Shown here: piece after piece, positions 1 to 13,035 of the stretch
Layout of the letters: every line of letters begins with the position of its first letter
Position numbering within the stretch: position 1 is the stretch's first letter
DNA from: Mantis religiosa
Taxonomy: Eukaryota; Arthropoda; Insecta; Mantodea; Mantidae
DNA length: 64,000 bases
Assembly: GCA_030765055.1 (NCBI GenBank)
Contig: CM060947.1
Location: 98,271,112 to 98,335,111 of the forward strand
Direction of reading: 5' to 3'
The notes under the pieces: generated by a model
Databases searched by the model: none
What the model saw: the letters and a program-made list of their open reading frames with translations, nothing else
Told to the model about the DNA's origin: nothing
Made by a program: the position numbers and the translations under genes

Positions 1-690
1 CTCTGGGAGATTTTTCCATCTCCCTTTAAAGAACATTCATTTTCTTGGAAGAGCTCGTGGTGCAAAAATAAGCTTAAATTTGACATCTACAACAATTAAA
101 TATCATGTGTTAGTTGGATCTTAATTTACACGCATGAAGTATTACTAACTCAATTGTAAATGTATACAATTTCTTTAAAAGGCAGATATCCAGTACATCC
201 GTTTAACAAAAGTGAAGAAAATGATAATGGCAAGATATTGCTGCCCTGTTGCAACAAAATAGCACACCCAATTTTCTAGTGTGATAATTATATAAAAAGT
301 AAAAATATCCATTCAATAACTATTTCATATTTTGAACATGTTATATGAACATGTTGTCATATTCACCATTTAATAATTATTAATAATTATTAATAGTTAA
401 CATTAACAATATAGTGGGTGTAGTGCAAATGTTTATTTATACCAGTTATAAATGCAGATGTGTTTTACCTAAGAATTTGATGAGCCATTTATCAACTGTT
501 AACTTTATGTGAGTTATACTCCAAACTAAAAGTTTCTCCCACTTTCTCTTGGATCAGTGAAACCTGAAGCCCATATTGGTTATGAAATATTGCAACTTTT
601 ATCCAGGATTGTTTTGGTAATCAATTAGAATAGATTTTACTACAGAAATGTTTATTGTCTAATAATTAATACAAATGTAGTGTATTATTT
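1..690. other. AT-rich unique DNA, no gene seen
   Basis: No reading frame or RNA gene can be supported here. The only local structure is a short run of overlapping TAATAATTAT units near 371-400. It is AT-rich, non-coding sequence leading into a SINE-like element. Confidence 0.6.
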
Positions 691-694
691 TAGT

Positions 695-842
695 TAATTG
701 ATGGAAATTAATCATTTCTCCACACTAGCCGTTTATAGGCTAAGGTTTTTGATGGATAGAGTCAACATGAAAAATTCAATGCCATGGCCGAGATTTGAAC
801 CACTGATCTCCTGGTTTCCGTCCGGTCGCTCTAACCCAGTGT
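695..842 (-). repeat. SINE-like family A, partial copy
   Basis: On the minus strand a tRNA-like segment containing a B-box-like GTGGTTCAAATC is followed by a conserved tail. That tail reads GGCATTGAATTTTTC, then a TAGCC..GGCTA region, and ends near AATGATTAATTTCC. The same order recurs at 11.5, 21.5-22.1, 51.2 and 61.0 kb. The 5' half seen in the 51 kb copy is missing here. The assignment rests on internal repetition; calling it tRNA-derived is an inference from the box-like motifs. Confidence 0.7.
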
Positions 843-1795
843 ATTATTGTTACAACTAACATATACAATCCCAATCTATTTCATTACTTACATAAGATTA
901 ACATTTCAGTGATTTATGATCAGTGGATGAGAAAACTGTGTATTTTAAAACTGGTAAGGTGGGGTATTCCCTGTTCCTTTGATCCACTACCATTCGAAGT
1001 GTTAATTTAGCTGATGAGAGTGTTGTTTAATGTTTTTGCTGCGTGAATCTTCACTCTTAAAATCCAAGATTTCTAGAGAGCTTGGCTACTGCGGTGGTAA
1101 ACATAACTTAACGTCGTGTATATGATTAATGATGGGGAAAATCACGCATATGCCGGACATGATATCTCCGTCGGTATAGCATTTAGAGCGCTATTGTGTT
1201 TCCTTTCTGGCAACAATACAACAGTGACGCATCACGATGTGCTTTTGTCTAATTCCACTGCGGGGTTCACACGGGCGGCATATTGTTTGATGTGATGTAG
1301 GTAGAGGTACTCGAAAGGTGCTGCAAAGATCTGGAATGAAGTTGGGAACATCAACGCTACAATTCACCTAGCCTAAGACATTCTAATGTGGATGTTTGCT
1401 TTGTATCCACTGGTCGTTTAGTACATTGTTTAACCTTCAAGGTGCAGGCCTGTCTTTGAGCCAATTGGTTTCATCACTGTCTCGCTATCTTTGCCTAAAG
1501 TATATTGCTTGATAGTGTACGTGCGTGAAAGTAGTCCAATTTATAATTAGACTGACACCAAGACGAAGGGTTCACAGAACTAAATCGGAACCACCTCGCT
1601 TGATTATTTTCCACGTGGGGAAGATATTCCAATGTCATGCAAAAGTAATATACAAAATTCACTCACAACGAAAGCTGTAGAAGGTTATACATAGAAACTT
1701 CAAGTTACTCATGCATTTCAAATTTCTTAAAAATTATTTAAGAACTGGAAATCGAACCAAAATCGTTAAAGCCATTTTTGTAAAAGTAGAAATTA
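843..1795. other. No feature seen
   Basis: About 950 bases with short broken frames only. It is moderately less AT-rich around 1080-1330. Nothing recurs elsewhere in the window. Confidence 0.5.
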
Positions 1796-1799
1796 AAAG

Positions 1800-2735
<936 letters not shown>

Positions 2736-2881
2736 AAATGAAGGGAAACCTTTTCAAGTTTAGAGTATTTGGTGTTGGGGTATCTTCTTTAAAAATTTTG
2801 TGTCACATCCTAAGAAGATGCTGAATTTAAATACCAAGTTTGGTTTGCATCCGAATGCCCTCCCCACAAAAAGGATCCTTT

Positions 2882-3411
2882 TATGAAAATACTCTTTCCG
2901 TAGGGGAGGGGATCCGTCCCCTTCAGCGGCCGTGGTGCGGGCACTGCGAACCCTTAGCACTCGTGGTACCTCTGACGTTACTAGAGGAACCTCGGGCCGA
3001 ACTGCCGAGCCCCTCCCGTCGTAGAGTTGTTCGGATTGGGTTGGACTCGAGGGGGCAGTGTGTTCCCGATACCCACGGGAAATTGGGTACCTCCGGCCAG
3101 GCTACGGCCGCCCGGAGGGGGTAGAGGGTTGCCTTTTATGTCCCGGGTACTAGCCTGCAGAGCTAGTAGAACGTGTGCTAGATCACCAGGCGGCCCCACC
3201 GAGGTTTTCGGTAGTCTTCCCTGTGGCGTATCCACTTCCATCCCGTCTTGACGTTGTCAACGGGGGGGGGGGGGGGGCTTTTTAAGAAATCGGGTATTGC
3301 CTTATGGAAAGACCCCTGGAGTTACCCATCGCTCCCGGGCTGAAGGAGGCCGGGACTTCGGACTTTTGGGTAGTTCCTCTGCACATAACATAACTATGAA
3401 AATACTCTTTC
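2882..3411 (+). repeat. Family D retroposon with 17-bp target duplication
   Basis: The element spans about 2899-3394 and is flanked by exact 17-bp direct repeats, TATGAAAATACTCTTTC, at 2882-2898 and 3395-3411. It is GC-rich, unlike its surroundings. It starts with an AGGGGATCCGTCCCCT hairpin, carries an internal poly-G run near 3261-3276, and ends in CATAACATAAC rather than poly(A). Two further copies, at 36.48-37.03 and 57.14-57.68 kb on the opposite strand, also have target duplications. No tRNA-like A and B boxes and no open frame shared by the copies were found. I do not recognise the family; a non-autonomous non-LTR retroposon is the likeliest class. Confidence 0.85.
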
Positions 3412-4595
3412 GGATTTAAGGAGCCTAGCATTTATTTTGTAATATTTGTGATGAACTCTCAATAACACAATTTTGAGCGAAATATAAACTTTCTCTATTT
3501 TCTGTAGGGAAGAGGTACAGTGTTAGACACAGTTATTGATACTATCAGAATGAATAGCAAAAGCTACGAAAATGTAATGGGAAAGTAAAAAAAAGAAACA
3601 GAATGAAGTATCAAAAACTGAAGAATTTCTAGTTTTAATCGCTCTAAAGCCTTTATGATCGATTTCTCTATGCATGGAACTAGATTTCCAAGAGATTGCT
3701 GTTACAGAAGAAGCCGAAAACTATATTCGAAAAGGTTACGGTGGCTGCGAATACCTCCTATATTGGGATTATGCGTGTCTCCCCGTCCCACTGCGGCTTT
3801 GTTATGAGCCGACCCGAGAAGCACAATAATGGGTTCACGGACAGCCGTTGTTGACGACACGTGCCGGGAAATTGGTAGGATATTAGTTCTGCCCCTGTGT
3901 TTCTTGAGCGAAACGAGAATGTTTCTTCAGAGAAGCGAGGATGTTTCTTCGGCCAATTCGAGACACTTCGGCTACGAGAAGCGTCTGGAACATTTCTACC
4001 GTGACTCGGTGAAATAAGGGAACGTTGAGGCCAGTCAAGCTTGAGTCGACCAGCACAGCCTGCGATAGTCCTTAAAGAGTTGGCAAGGAGTTAAGAGTGT
4101 CAATATCATATGAGTATCAGCCGGCAAGCAGTGAATTCAGTGGGCCTCTAGAAGCTACGGGCAGCGTGAGTTGGTATGTGTGCAAATGACACATAAGAAA
4201 TATTGCTATGGAAGTAGGCGCGTTTGCTCCGTGCATTTGCAAAAGTGAAAGGAAGTCTAAGCTAGTACAATGCTAACAATTTCAATGACGAATAAGTTGA
4301 GTTTAGTCTAAGAGGTTGTTTTATCATTTAGTCATAATGTACATAAAAATCAGTACTCTGTAAAGAAAGCTCTTCTAATTAATTGATTTGTTTGGATTGG
4401 ATTCATTAGCTCAATTATCCATAGCTTACCAAGTTTGATATGATATCTGATATGATATATGTTGTACAGTTTCCAATACAGGTTCACTACAATGACTTTA
4501 AAATCGTATATGCACTTATTATACCTCCTGTATAAATACATGAAATTGCTAACTCAAGTCCCCTGGCCATAAGCCTTTTGTTTCCCGAGCAACTT
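3412..4595. other. Unassigned intergenic DNA
   Basis: No gene is supported. The part from about 3740 to 4170 is less AT-rich and contains a near-tandem pair of GARAATGTTTCTTC-like units around 3905-3960. It could be a decayed LTR or retroposon, but no second copy is present in the window to confirm this. Confidence 0.35.
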
Positions 4596-4599
4596 GGTG

Positions 4600-5415
4600 T
4601 CATTTCTTTTTGGCCTTCGCCTCTTTTACCCTAATCCACTTTTCTCTTAACCTACATAAGCATTCTCCTATACATCTACTTTTCTTTTTACCCATCCCCG
4701 TTAGCATGCGTAACGCCACTACCACTTTGTTCACACTGTCCCATTTCTTATCCCATATTTTTCTCCTGTAATTTGTTAACTGCTTACATTCTACCAGGTA
4801 ATGAACAGTGCTCTCTTCATCTCCACAAAATTCACAAATCCCTACCTCATTAATTCTCAACCCTTTTAGATATATTATTCCTACTCTCACCCATGCTAGT
4901 AAGCTTATCTCCCTATAGTTTTCTGGCCTATTTACACTCCCCTTTCCTTTAAATATTGGTACAATCACACTTGTTTTCCAGCAGTCAGATAATTTCCTAC
5001 TGTCTCTCATCTTATTAAATAAATTAGTTATATTCTTTAATCAACTTGGTGTTTCCCGATATCTCTTCCAAAACTCCCCTGGGATCCCATCCATGCCCAC
5101 TCCTTTACCGCCCTTTAAGCTTCTTATTTGTTGAAAAGCTTCCGTTTGAGTAATTTCTCTGTCTAGTATCTCATCGTCTATCCTCAGGTTACCCAACTGT
5201 ATACTATCTCTATTTATCCACTCCCTTTCTGCAACTAGGTCCCTAAAGTATTTCAGCCATTCCTGGGATGTTATCTTATTTTTCACCCCCTTCTGTTTAT
5301 TCACTTCTCTCGCCATAACCCATATACTAACCAAGTTACTTAAATAAAATGTATTTTCTTGTTTCTTCTTACCAGTGTTCTTGACTCCAAGTAGTTTCAA
5401 TGCCAACCTCTGCAC
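4600..5415 (-). pseudogene. LINE reverse transcriptase remnant, internally deleted
   Basis: Reading on the minus strand, the frame begins in the region just upstream of a non-LTR RT, with KGGKGVGMDGIPGEFWK. An in-frame TGA near 5041 interrupts it. It then enters the RT domain start, VIVPIFKGKG and NYREISLLA. Immediately afterwards it jumps to a C-terminal zinc motif of the form C-x2-C-x7-H-x4-C (CEFCGDEESTVHYLVEC). The catalytic RT palm, including the FADD/YADD box, is therefore missing, yet the frame is kept across the join. C-terminal zinc motifs of this kind occur in I, R1 and Jockey type LINEs. The clade is not resolved and the remnant cannot be active. Confidence 0.8.
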
Positions 5416-5820
5416 TCCTATTTTCTCCCAAGAAGATTGGAGGTGAACTGCTTAAATCATTTTCTGGAACTGCTAGGTAAGTATTTCTATGTTGACGTCA
5501 CAATAAGAAGTCCTAAGTACCTTTAGAGAATTCCAAGGGATGAAAACAACAGTATCAGAATAGGCAAGTCATAAGACATTCTCTATCCATCGCTGCCTTA
5601 TATGAAACTATCTACTAACCGTTAACGTCAAATTACTGAATAATTAATTTATTTTCAAACAATAAAGATTAGTTTTATCCAAAATACATTAGCAATGCTC
5701 AGCAGCTTTCCAATCTGAGGTCTTGGATTCGATAAGCGTAAAGAGTGGGAAATCGCTCTTCAAGCAGAACCATTCCATATTCCCCACAATCTGGGAATAT
5801 GTGTATATGTCTTTATCTGT

Positions 5821-5822
<2 letters not shown>
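5416..5822. other. No feature seen
   Basis: Short AT-rich stretch between the LINE remnant and a (GT)n tract. No gene or repeat copy was recognised. Confidence 0.5.
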
Positions 5823-5904
<82 letters not shown>

Positions 5905-5908
5905 GTGT
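5823..5908. repeat. (GT)n microsatellite
   Basis: About 86 bp of GT dinucleotides with one GC interruption near the 3' end. The cysteine-valine ORF across it is an artefact. Confidence 0.95.
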
Positions 5909-6979
5909 TTAACCAGCGTTAAAAAAGACCTTTAGTTTGAAGCTGATATTGCATACATGGACATATTAGGTAAACATGGCCATCTGTAATTCAACTTAAG
6001 TTAATAACCAAGCAGGCCATATAGATGATGCAACAAATGCTTAGGTTTATTGAAATCCCAAATTGTAACGTAGGACCAATCAGAATTAAGTATTGCGGTG
6101 GCTTAGCAAAAAAACAAAACAAAAAAAAAACAATGATTTTATTCTTAAATTTTTTTCTTCTGGCTTTAACTCTCGAAGAGGGTAGACGTGTTTTCGGTCA
6201 AATACTTCTTGTAACTACGAGAGGTTATCGGAGTTCATCATTTATGAACATTTAGTAAACGTTTAAAATATACAACGAAGACGCGACGCTACGATAAATA
6301 ATTTAAGTAAAAAACCGTTGCATCATTTATAAATAAAAGGAGAAATTTAATATATAGTAAAGGGTTATATACATCAGTGGAAAAAGTCGCATGTAAAGAA
6401 GAAAATGATGTCGAGAAATACAATTCCAAATAAATTGAAACGGTGTAAATTATTTTATTCCATAGTTGCCTAAAAGTGAAATCCCTTTTGTATCGATACC
6501 ACGCCTGAGAGGTATCACATCTCATCGTTCGCCGCAGCTGCCAGAGGGAGGATTTATAGAAATCTTCCAGAACTTCATCTTCAGGGCTTTTAGACGAAAG
6601 GTTCATCGCTTCTACATCAAGGTAAGTTTTGGCTTCTACATGCGTCGCCACACCGAGGGAGCGCGAAACTTTTGCGCGTGTGGGGCGTAGACCTCACGAA
6701 GGGGCGAATCCAACTTCAGATATGTCACCGCATCGTGTGATATAAATCCAACCCACAAGGAGGGGAACCACTCCCAAGTTTAAAGAGTGATGTCACCGTC
6801 AGCTGTTTCATAAAGCAAAACATCGATATGAGGATATAAAAGTTAAAGGGGACTATACAATTGAAACGAAAATGACACAAATGAAAATAGGATTCTATAC
6901 CAAGACATCACGAAGAGATTTTGAGTCACACCGAATTAAAAACAAAGTGTCTTCTTTTCAAAAAGATTAAAAGTAAAAG
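5909..6979. other. Intergenic DNA with one possible decayed ORF on the minus strand
   Basis: The only notable frame is 6289-6651 on the minus strand. It encodes residues such as EDEVLEDFYKSS, LRRTMRCDTSQAWY and FTFRQLWNKII. The string looks like one of the short repetitive ORFs found scattered in insect genomes, but I cannot name a family. No second copy lies in the window. Splice-like and promoter features were not convincing. Confidence 0.3.
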
Positions 6980-8520
<1,541 letters not shown>

Positions 8521-8524
8521 TTAG

Positions 8525-8625
8525 GCCAGGTTCAAGAGGTCCCGAGTACGAATCTTGGTAGGCTGAGTCAGCTGGGTATGGTTTTTCCCTTATCATGAAA
8601 GAGCATGTGTTTGTTCTTGAGCGCT
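8525..8625 (+). repeat. SINE-like family E, fragment
   Basis: GGTTCAAGAGGTCCCGAG, then a CGAATCTTGG box-like segment, a GTGAG-like region and GGTTTTTCCCTTATC match the first half of the complete E copy at 37.1 kb. The similarity fades after the CTTATC..TGAAAGA segment, so this is a 3'-truncated or diverged copy. Confidence 0.55.
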
Positions 8626-8719
8626 ACTAGGTGAGCAACCAATCGGACTCCTGCGGTGTTGTCGTATTACATTCCCGCTAAGTGATGTGTGATGAGCGCC
8701 AACCTAATCAATCTTTATG

Positions 8720-9315
8720 AAATACTATTCGCGCTAACACAAAAATTCAGATTTTGCCGAAACTAATCCATGTGGAAGGTAGAGAGTAATGTATCTAACA
8801 TAACAATGAAACCCCCATATTTTTAGCGCAAATAGTTTTTCTAATACAAATAAATAAATCGCTATTACATGTATTATAACAATAAATCGCGACGTAAGCA
8901 CTGTATGAATATCATTATTGGTTGGCATGTATGCGTGTACGTATAATTGTAATTACTCAGAAATGAAACGTAAATGTTTGACATGACGTGATAAAAGAAT
9001 TACTTTGAATAATCCAATTTGAGCGAGAGGAAACAACAAATGTCCTGCTGCCCTGGCAGAACGTGTCTGGTCACATTATATCTTTGTTTATGATATTTAA
9101 ACTACTAACATGACGGATGAAAGAATTACTGTGAATAAGTCAAGGTGTTAAATTAAAAAAAGAACAAACACTTCATTTCCTGTTAGCCTGTAGAATGCTG
9201 TATGCTTATGTTTATGAATGAATGCTGGATAAGAAGTGTTTATTTACTCTGGAGAGTTCAGATCAATATCATTCAGTTGTTCTTTACACAACCGTAAAGT
9301 AAGAATTAAATAGTG
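8720..9315. other. No feature seen
   Basis: AT-rich DNA with no supported frame. It lies immediately upstream of a transposase remnant, but I found no convincing terminal inverted repeat. Confidence 0.45.
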
Positions 9316-9317
9316 CA

Positions 9318-9845
9318 ATGGCTACTTGCGGTGAATTTAGTGGCGAGTCAAAAAGGCAGGTATTGCGAAGTATTATTTTTAAGGTGTATACGTTCTTCAA
9401 ATATTTTTCGGAAACAGAAACTAAAAATGAGTTATTGCAAAGGGTACTTCCGTTTAAAAATACGGAAAATGTGTATCTGCTGGATCAACTTGCAAGTGAA
9501 ATGGGACACGAGGTAATACGCCTCCCACCCTATCACTGCCAATATAATCCAATTGAGTTGGTGTGGGCTCAAATAAAAAGGGAGATTGCAAACCGAGATA
9601 ATACCTTTAAACTGACGGACGTTAAACGACTTGTTCAAGAAGAAATTGACAAGGTAACACAACAGGACTGGGAAAACTGCGTGAGGTATGCAGGAAACCT
9701 TCAAGAAGACGATTTTAAGGAAGAAATAGCATGTGTGATGATTTTGGAACCTATAATCATAAATTTGCAAGACTCAGACGATGAAGACAGTGACAATGAC
9801 GAATTTTCTCTTAACGGAAGTGACATTGACAAACGATATGAATGA
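9318..9845 (+). pseudogene. DDE_3-type (IS630/Tc1-mariner group) transposase remnant, 175 aa
   Basis: A complete 175-codon frame from ATG to TGA. The C-terminal two thirds carry GHEVIRLPPYHCQYNPIELVW, in which the E of NPIELVW corresponds to the last catalytic residue of DDE_3 endonucleases. A FKLTDVKRLVQEEIDKVT helix and a very acidic tail (DSDDEDSDNDE) follow. Family members usually have an N-terminal DNA-binding region and the first two catalytic aspartates before this. Here about 30 N-terminal residues join straight to the C-terminal part, so the middle of the protein has been lost without breaking the frame. Related pieces at 27.6-28.0 and 63.1-63.5 kb cover the missing regions. I call it a pseudogene because the catalytic triad is incomplete. 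A retained function cannot be excluded, since the frame is open. Confidence 0.65.
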
Positions 9846-10155
9846 GCCACTTCCATTGGATTAGACAAACAGGTAATTCATTAACTATAATTATAGTTAT
9901 AGTATTTTAAAATATACATAACTTGTGAAAATGCTTTTTCCAATTTTGATTTTGGCAACTGCATCATTGTAAAAGTTTGCAAAATATAATTCGCTTACCC
10001 TTACGTCTACGCCAAGCAGACCTGCATGTTGTATGAGTGTGCGAGAGAGAGGGAAATATAAAAGGAGTGAGGTAACAAGCTGGCAACGCTGAGCGTGATA
10101 CGGCATCTGATTAGACTCCAGAGCTCTTCCCATTTGAAACATAATAGTAACTAAG
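9846..10155. other. No gene seen; small palindrome
   Basis: A short perfect palindrome, TAACTATAATTATAGTTA, lies at about 9883-9900, just after the transposase remnant. No other feature was recognised. Confidence 0.4.
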
Positions 10156-10159
10156 CGTC

Positions 10160-10242
10160 ATAGACCATGGGCTCACTTGAGTATCATTTACCTCATTTCA
10201 TTCATCGTCCTATATGAGTTGACGTTGGAGGACGTAAATAAA
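10160..10242 (+). repeat. SINE-like family E, 3' end fragment
   Basis: The sequence GAGTATCATTTACCTCATTTCATTCATCGTCC, interrupted by small changes, leads to GACGTTGGAGGACGTAAAT and an A-rich run. It matches the 3' third of the E copies at 14.4, 37.3, 45.9 and 63.1 kb. Confidence 0.65.
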
Positions 10243-10935
10243 ATAAAAAAATCAATTACACAGAGCTATGTTACACTGTGTCCAGTATTTCAACAGTCCT
10301 TTCTTACTCAGTAAGTCCTTTTTACTGAGCAATTGAGCAAAGAGTTTACTGGACGTTTTATTCTAAAGAATAAAGTAATGCTCATGAAAAGATTGCCGCA
10401 AAAGAAACCGGAAACCGTATTACCAATTCTCCGCGGTTACAGTACTACAGTACTACTTTGTTGCAAGCAAAAGTAATATGGTACCAAACAACATTTACCT
10501 TCCGATAAAGCGAGTTTTAAGGCGAGAAAGGCTAATTTTGGTCGATTCACACAGTTTTACATTAAACTTTAAACTAGTTTTAATTTCTTTTAAAAATGAA
10601 GCTCTACATGAAATGGAAGATCTCAAAGTAGGAAGATGAACCATAGTAACGTAAGGTATGGTGCATGGTGTGGTAGTTATGGGAAAATACTGGATCGGCT
10701 GCTGGACTCTGGAAGAAGATATGTTCCTGGAGATAAATACAGAAAAGTCAAAGATTTCAGAGAATAGGGAGCCGCTGTTGTGTGTGATAGGCAGTATTGC
10801 TCGATAATGTAGTTCATTGTCGTTATTTAGGAAGTTGTGATCAACATAAATGTCCAGAGCACCAAATAAATTAAAGCATTCCAATAGTCAAAACTGGTTA
10901 CAATATATAGAGGACTCTACTGAAGGGAAAACTCA
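10243..10935. other. No feature seen
   Basis: No supported gene. A minus-strand frame of 129 codons at 10495-10884 has no recognisable motif and is not repeated in the window. Confidence 0.4.
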
Positions 10936-10939
10936 ATTG

Positions 10940-11235
10940 TGTCTGAGGTAGGAGTTTCTGAACTATTATGTCGGAAATGTAGCTTCATGTGGAGTTGAAA
11001 CACGGACACTGAGGAAAATTGGAAGAAAGTATCTTCGAGATGTGGTGCTGGAGAGAAATGGAGAAGATACGCTGGATGGAAAGAATAACAAACGAAGCTT
11101 TTAGAAAAGTAGATCGTGCAGGCTCTACGAAGAGAAAACTAACTTTTTGGGACACATCGGGAGAAGAAGAGTACCTCACAACACGACAAATGGAAAACAA
11201 AAGCAACAAAAAGACTAGTTGGAAGAGGAATTGAA
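10940..11235 (+). pseudogene. RTE-like LINE C-terminal remnant
   Basis: In frame 11019-11234 the string EMWCWREMEKIRWMERITNE is the hallmark of the region behind the RT domain in arthropod RTE-like non-LTR retrotransposons. The upstream part (near GVETRTL) continues in another frame, so at least one frameshift is present. The piece is 5'-truncated and lacks the palm domain. Confidence 0.6.
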
Positions 11236-11499
11236 ATAATAGATGGTATTAAGAACAGGAGACGCCGCTAAGAATTGAAGGATGCAGCAGAAAATAGAAC
11301 TGATCGGAAAGTGGAGCTTCCAAACATTTAAATATACGTAGGTCATTCAAAAATTAGTGGCAACACTGCTTTTGGCTCTATCTGCGGTAAATCATGTAAG
11401 CTGATAACAATGTAAAATAAGAGCATCTAATATTTGTTAGCTGTGAGATTGAGGACAATAATGTTATTTAATAAGACATTAATGGTAATTAATTGTTCT

Positions 11500-11720
11500 T
11501 TCACACTGGCCGTGTGTAGGCTAAAGTATGGAAAGATAGTGTCAGACTGAAAAATTCAATGCCATAGCCGGGATTTGAACTACGTATCTTCTGGTTGCTG
11601 TCCAGTCACTCTAACCCTTGAGCTCAAGGGTTAGAGCGGCTGGACGGCAACCAGAGGATCCGTGGTTCAAATCCCGGTTATGGCATTGAATTTTTCAGTC
11701 TGACACTACCGTTCCAAAAC
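11500..11720. repeat. Palindromic SINE-like A (hairpin)
   Basis: Two arms of about 94 bp, 11529-11622 and 11623-11716, are inverted copies of the tRNA-like half of family A. They meet without a spacer at CCCTTGAGCTCAAGGG. The left side continues into the antisense A tail (CACACTGGCCGTGTGTAGGC, then the AATTAATTGTTC end). The centre falls in the A-box region, where family A reads GAGCTCA. Confidence 0.85.
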
Positions 11721-11767
11721 ATTATTAGTAAGTTTAATTGTAGGCTGTTATCTTTAGTTTTCTAAAT

Positions 11768-12170
11768 ATGTTTAGTAAATACGAACAAGGATGCTTCATT
11801 AAAATTCAGGTTGCGAGAGGTATCAATGCTCGACAATGTCATACAGAATTATTGGAAGCTTGTGGTGGACATACTTTACCATATCGTACCGTGGCTAGGT
11901 GGGCGAATGCATTTCGTAGAGGAAGGGAAGACGTTCATAAAATGCATGGGACTGGCAGACGGCAATTAGCAAGTGATGCTGTGCATGTGAATGCTGTTAG
12001 AGAACTGCTGGAATAACTTCGTTGTTGTTGAACTTGTATTGAACTAGCAAGGGAAAATGAAATTATCACTAAGAGGAGCTCGCTTTAGAACCAGACAAGC
12101 AATTATAGCAGCAGTAGAGCTCCCTGATGTGTGGAGGCGAGTTCTTCATGTTGGAGGAGATTACTTCTGA
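11768..12170 (+). pseudogene. Mariner transposase, N- and C-terminal remnants
   Basis: The frame 11768-12016 encodes the mariner N-terminal helix-turn-helix region: KYEQGCFIKIQVARGINARQ, then a TLPYRTVARWANAFRRGRED segment, then a GTGR linker. It stops after about 82 codons. The end of the protein survives near 12100-12170 as LPDVWRRVLHVGGDYF followed by TGA. The whole DD34D catalytic core between them is deleted, so this copy could at most bind DNA. It lies inside the TIRs described for 11341-12233. Confidence 0.75.
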
Positions 12171-12419
12171 GCACTCCAACAATATGACCGCTCATGTTAT
12201 CAATTCAAATGTTGCACTAATTATTGAATGATCTAAGTATATTTTGTTTGATGACCACTCTGAAAGAATTAGATTAGCTCTAGCGGATGCCGCAATTTTG
12301 TCTATACGAGCTTTTTTTTTTATCGAAATGAGGCAGTCGATTTCAAGTAGACTAAAAAGCAAACAGTCTGAGCCAGATACTAACGCTTGACTTTGAGATT
12401 GTAGGTCAGCGCATAAACA

Positions 12420-12950
12420 ACTGACCCAGGAGGCACAGGATATGATAAAATCGTACGGAGGGGATTCGGCACTGCGACCAGCTTTGATGTATTTATTGTA
12501 CCTATCTCCCTAATGGGAAATCCCCGGAAGGAAGGATGAAGTGAGAAGAAACAGCGCGGCTGACTCAAGGAGTCATGACAATGCAGAGGGCAGAGTCTAC
12601 ACAATTTACCATCTTAAAACTTACCGGCAGGCCAGTACAACGGTATGCCACCCCCCGTGGTCCTGAAACCGCCCACCAGGCCGACCAACAGACCGGAAAC
12701 CGTCCTACCGGAGGACGAAATGTTTACCAGGAGCATATCATGCAGCGCCATGATACCCGCCGACACTTCTACCTTGAAAGAGGCCACCAGATGAGAGATG
12801 ACGTGAAACGATAACGAAATTCGTTGGATGTAATTAACCTACACAGCACTCGCCTATCGACCAGAGAAACCCCCGGAAACCCCTGTGGATAAGGAGGCTG
12901 GCCATGTTAATTGAATCCGGACCTCCCGAAAGTGGGCTTTAGACGGAACT
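12420..12950 (-). repeat. SINE-like family C, diverged copy
   Basis: The minus strand shows the family C order. A head contains TGGCCAGCC, then GGGGTTTCC, GGCGAGTGCTG..TAGGTTAATTACAT, CATCTCTCATCTGGTGGCCT, the GATATGCTCCTGGTAAACA core, and an end at GCCGAATCCCCTCCGTACGA. The tRNA-like head is degenerate. Copies at 18.9, 29.4, 35.7 and 57-58 kb support the family. Confidence 0.75.
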
Positions 12951-13035
12951 GCCTAAGACATCCCGCTCATCACATGGAGGTACACAAGGTACACAAGGCA
13001 GGAGTGTACCCTCTCAAAAAGAAATGAGATAAGGG

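Larger units (their letters stand above)
11341..12233 (+). mobile_element. Mariner element with degenerate TIRs, interrupted by SINE-like A
   Basis: The left terminus GGTCATTCAAAAATTAGTGG (continuing CAAC, 11341-11364) is matched by its inverted counterpart at 12211-12233, with one indel and two mismatches. A TA lies outside each end (11339-11340 and 12234-12235), as expected for Tc1/mariner insertion. Inside are a palindromic A insertion (about 11.50-11.72 kb) and a gutted transposase. The element is about 890 bp including the SINE, so it is well below the usual mariner length of about 1.3 kb. Confidence 0.8.

Noticed and set aside
3027..3251. ORFs on both strands inside family D
   Set aside because: Frames are not conserved between the three copies.
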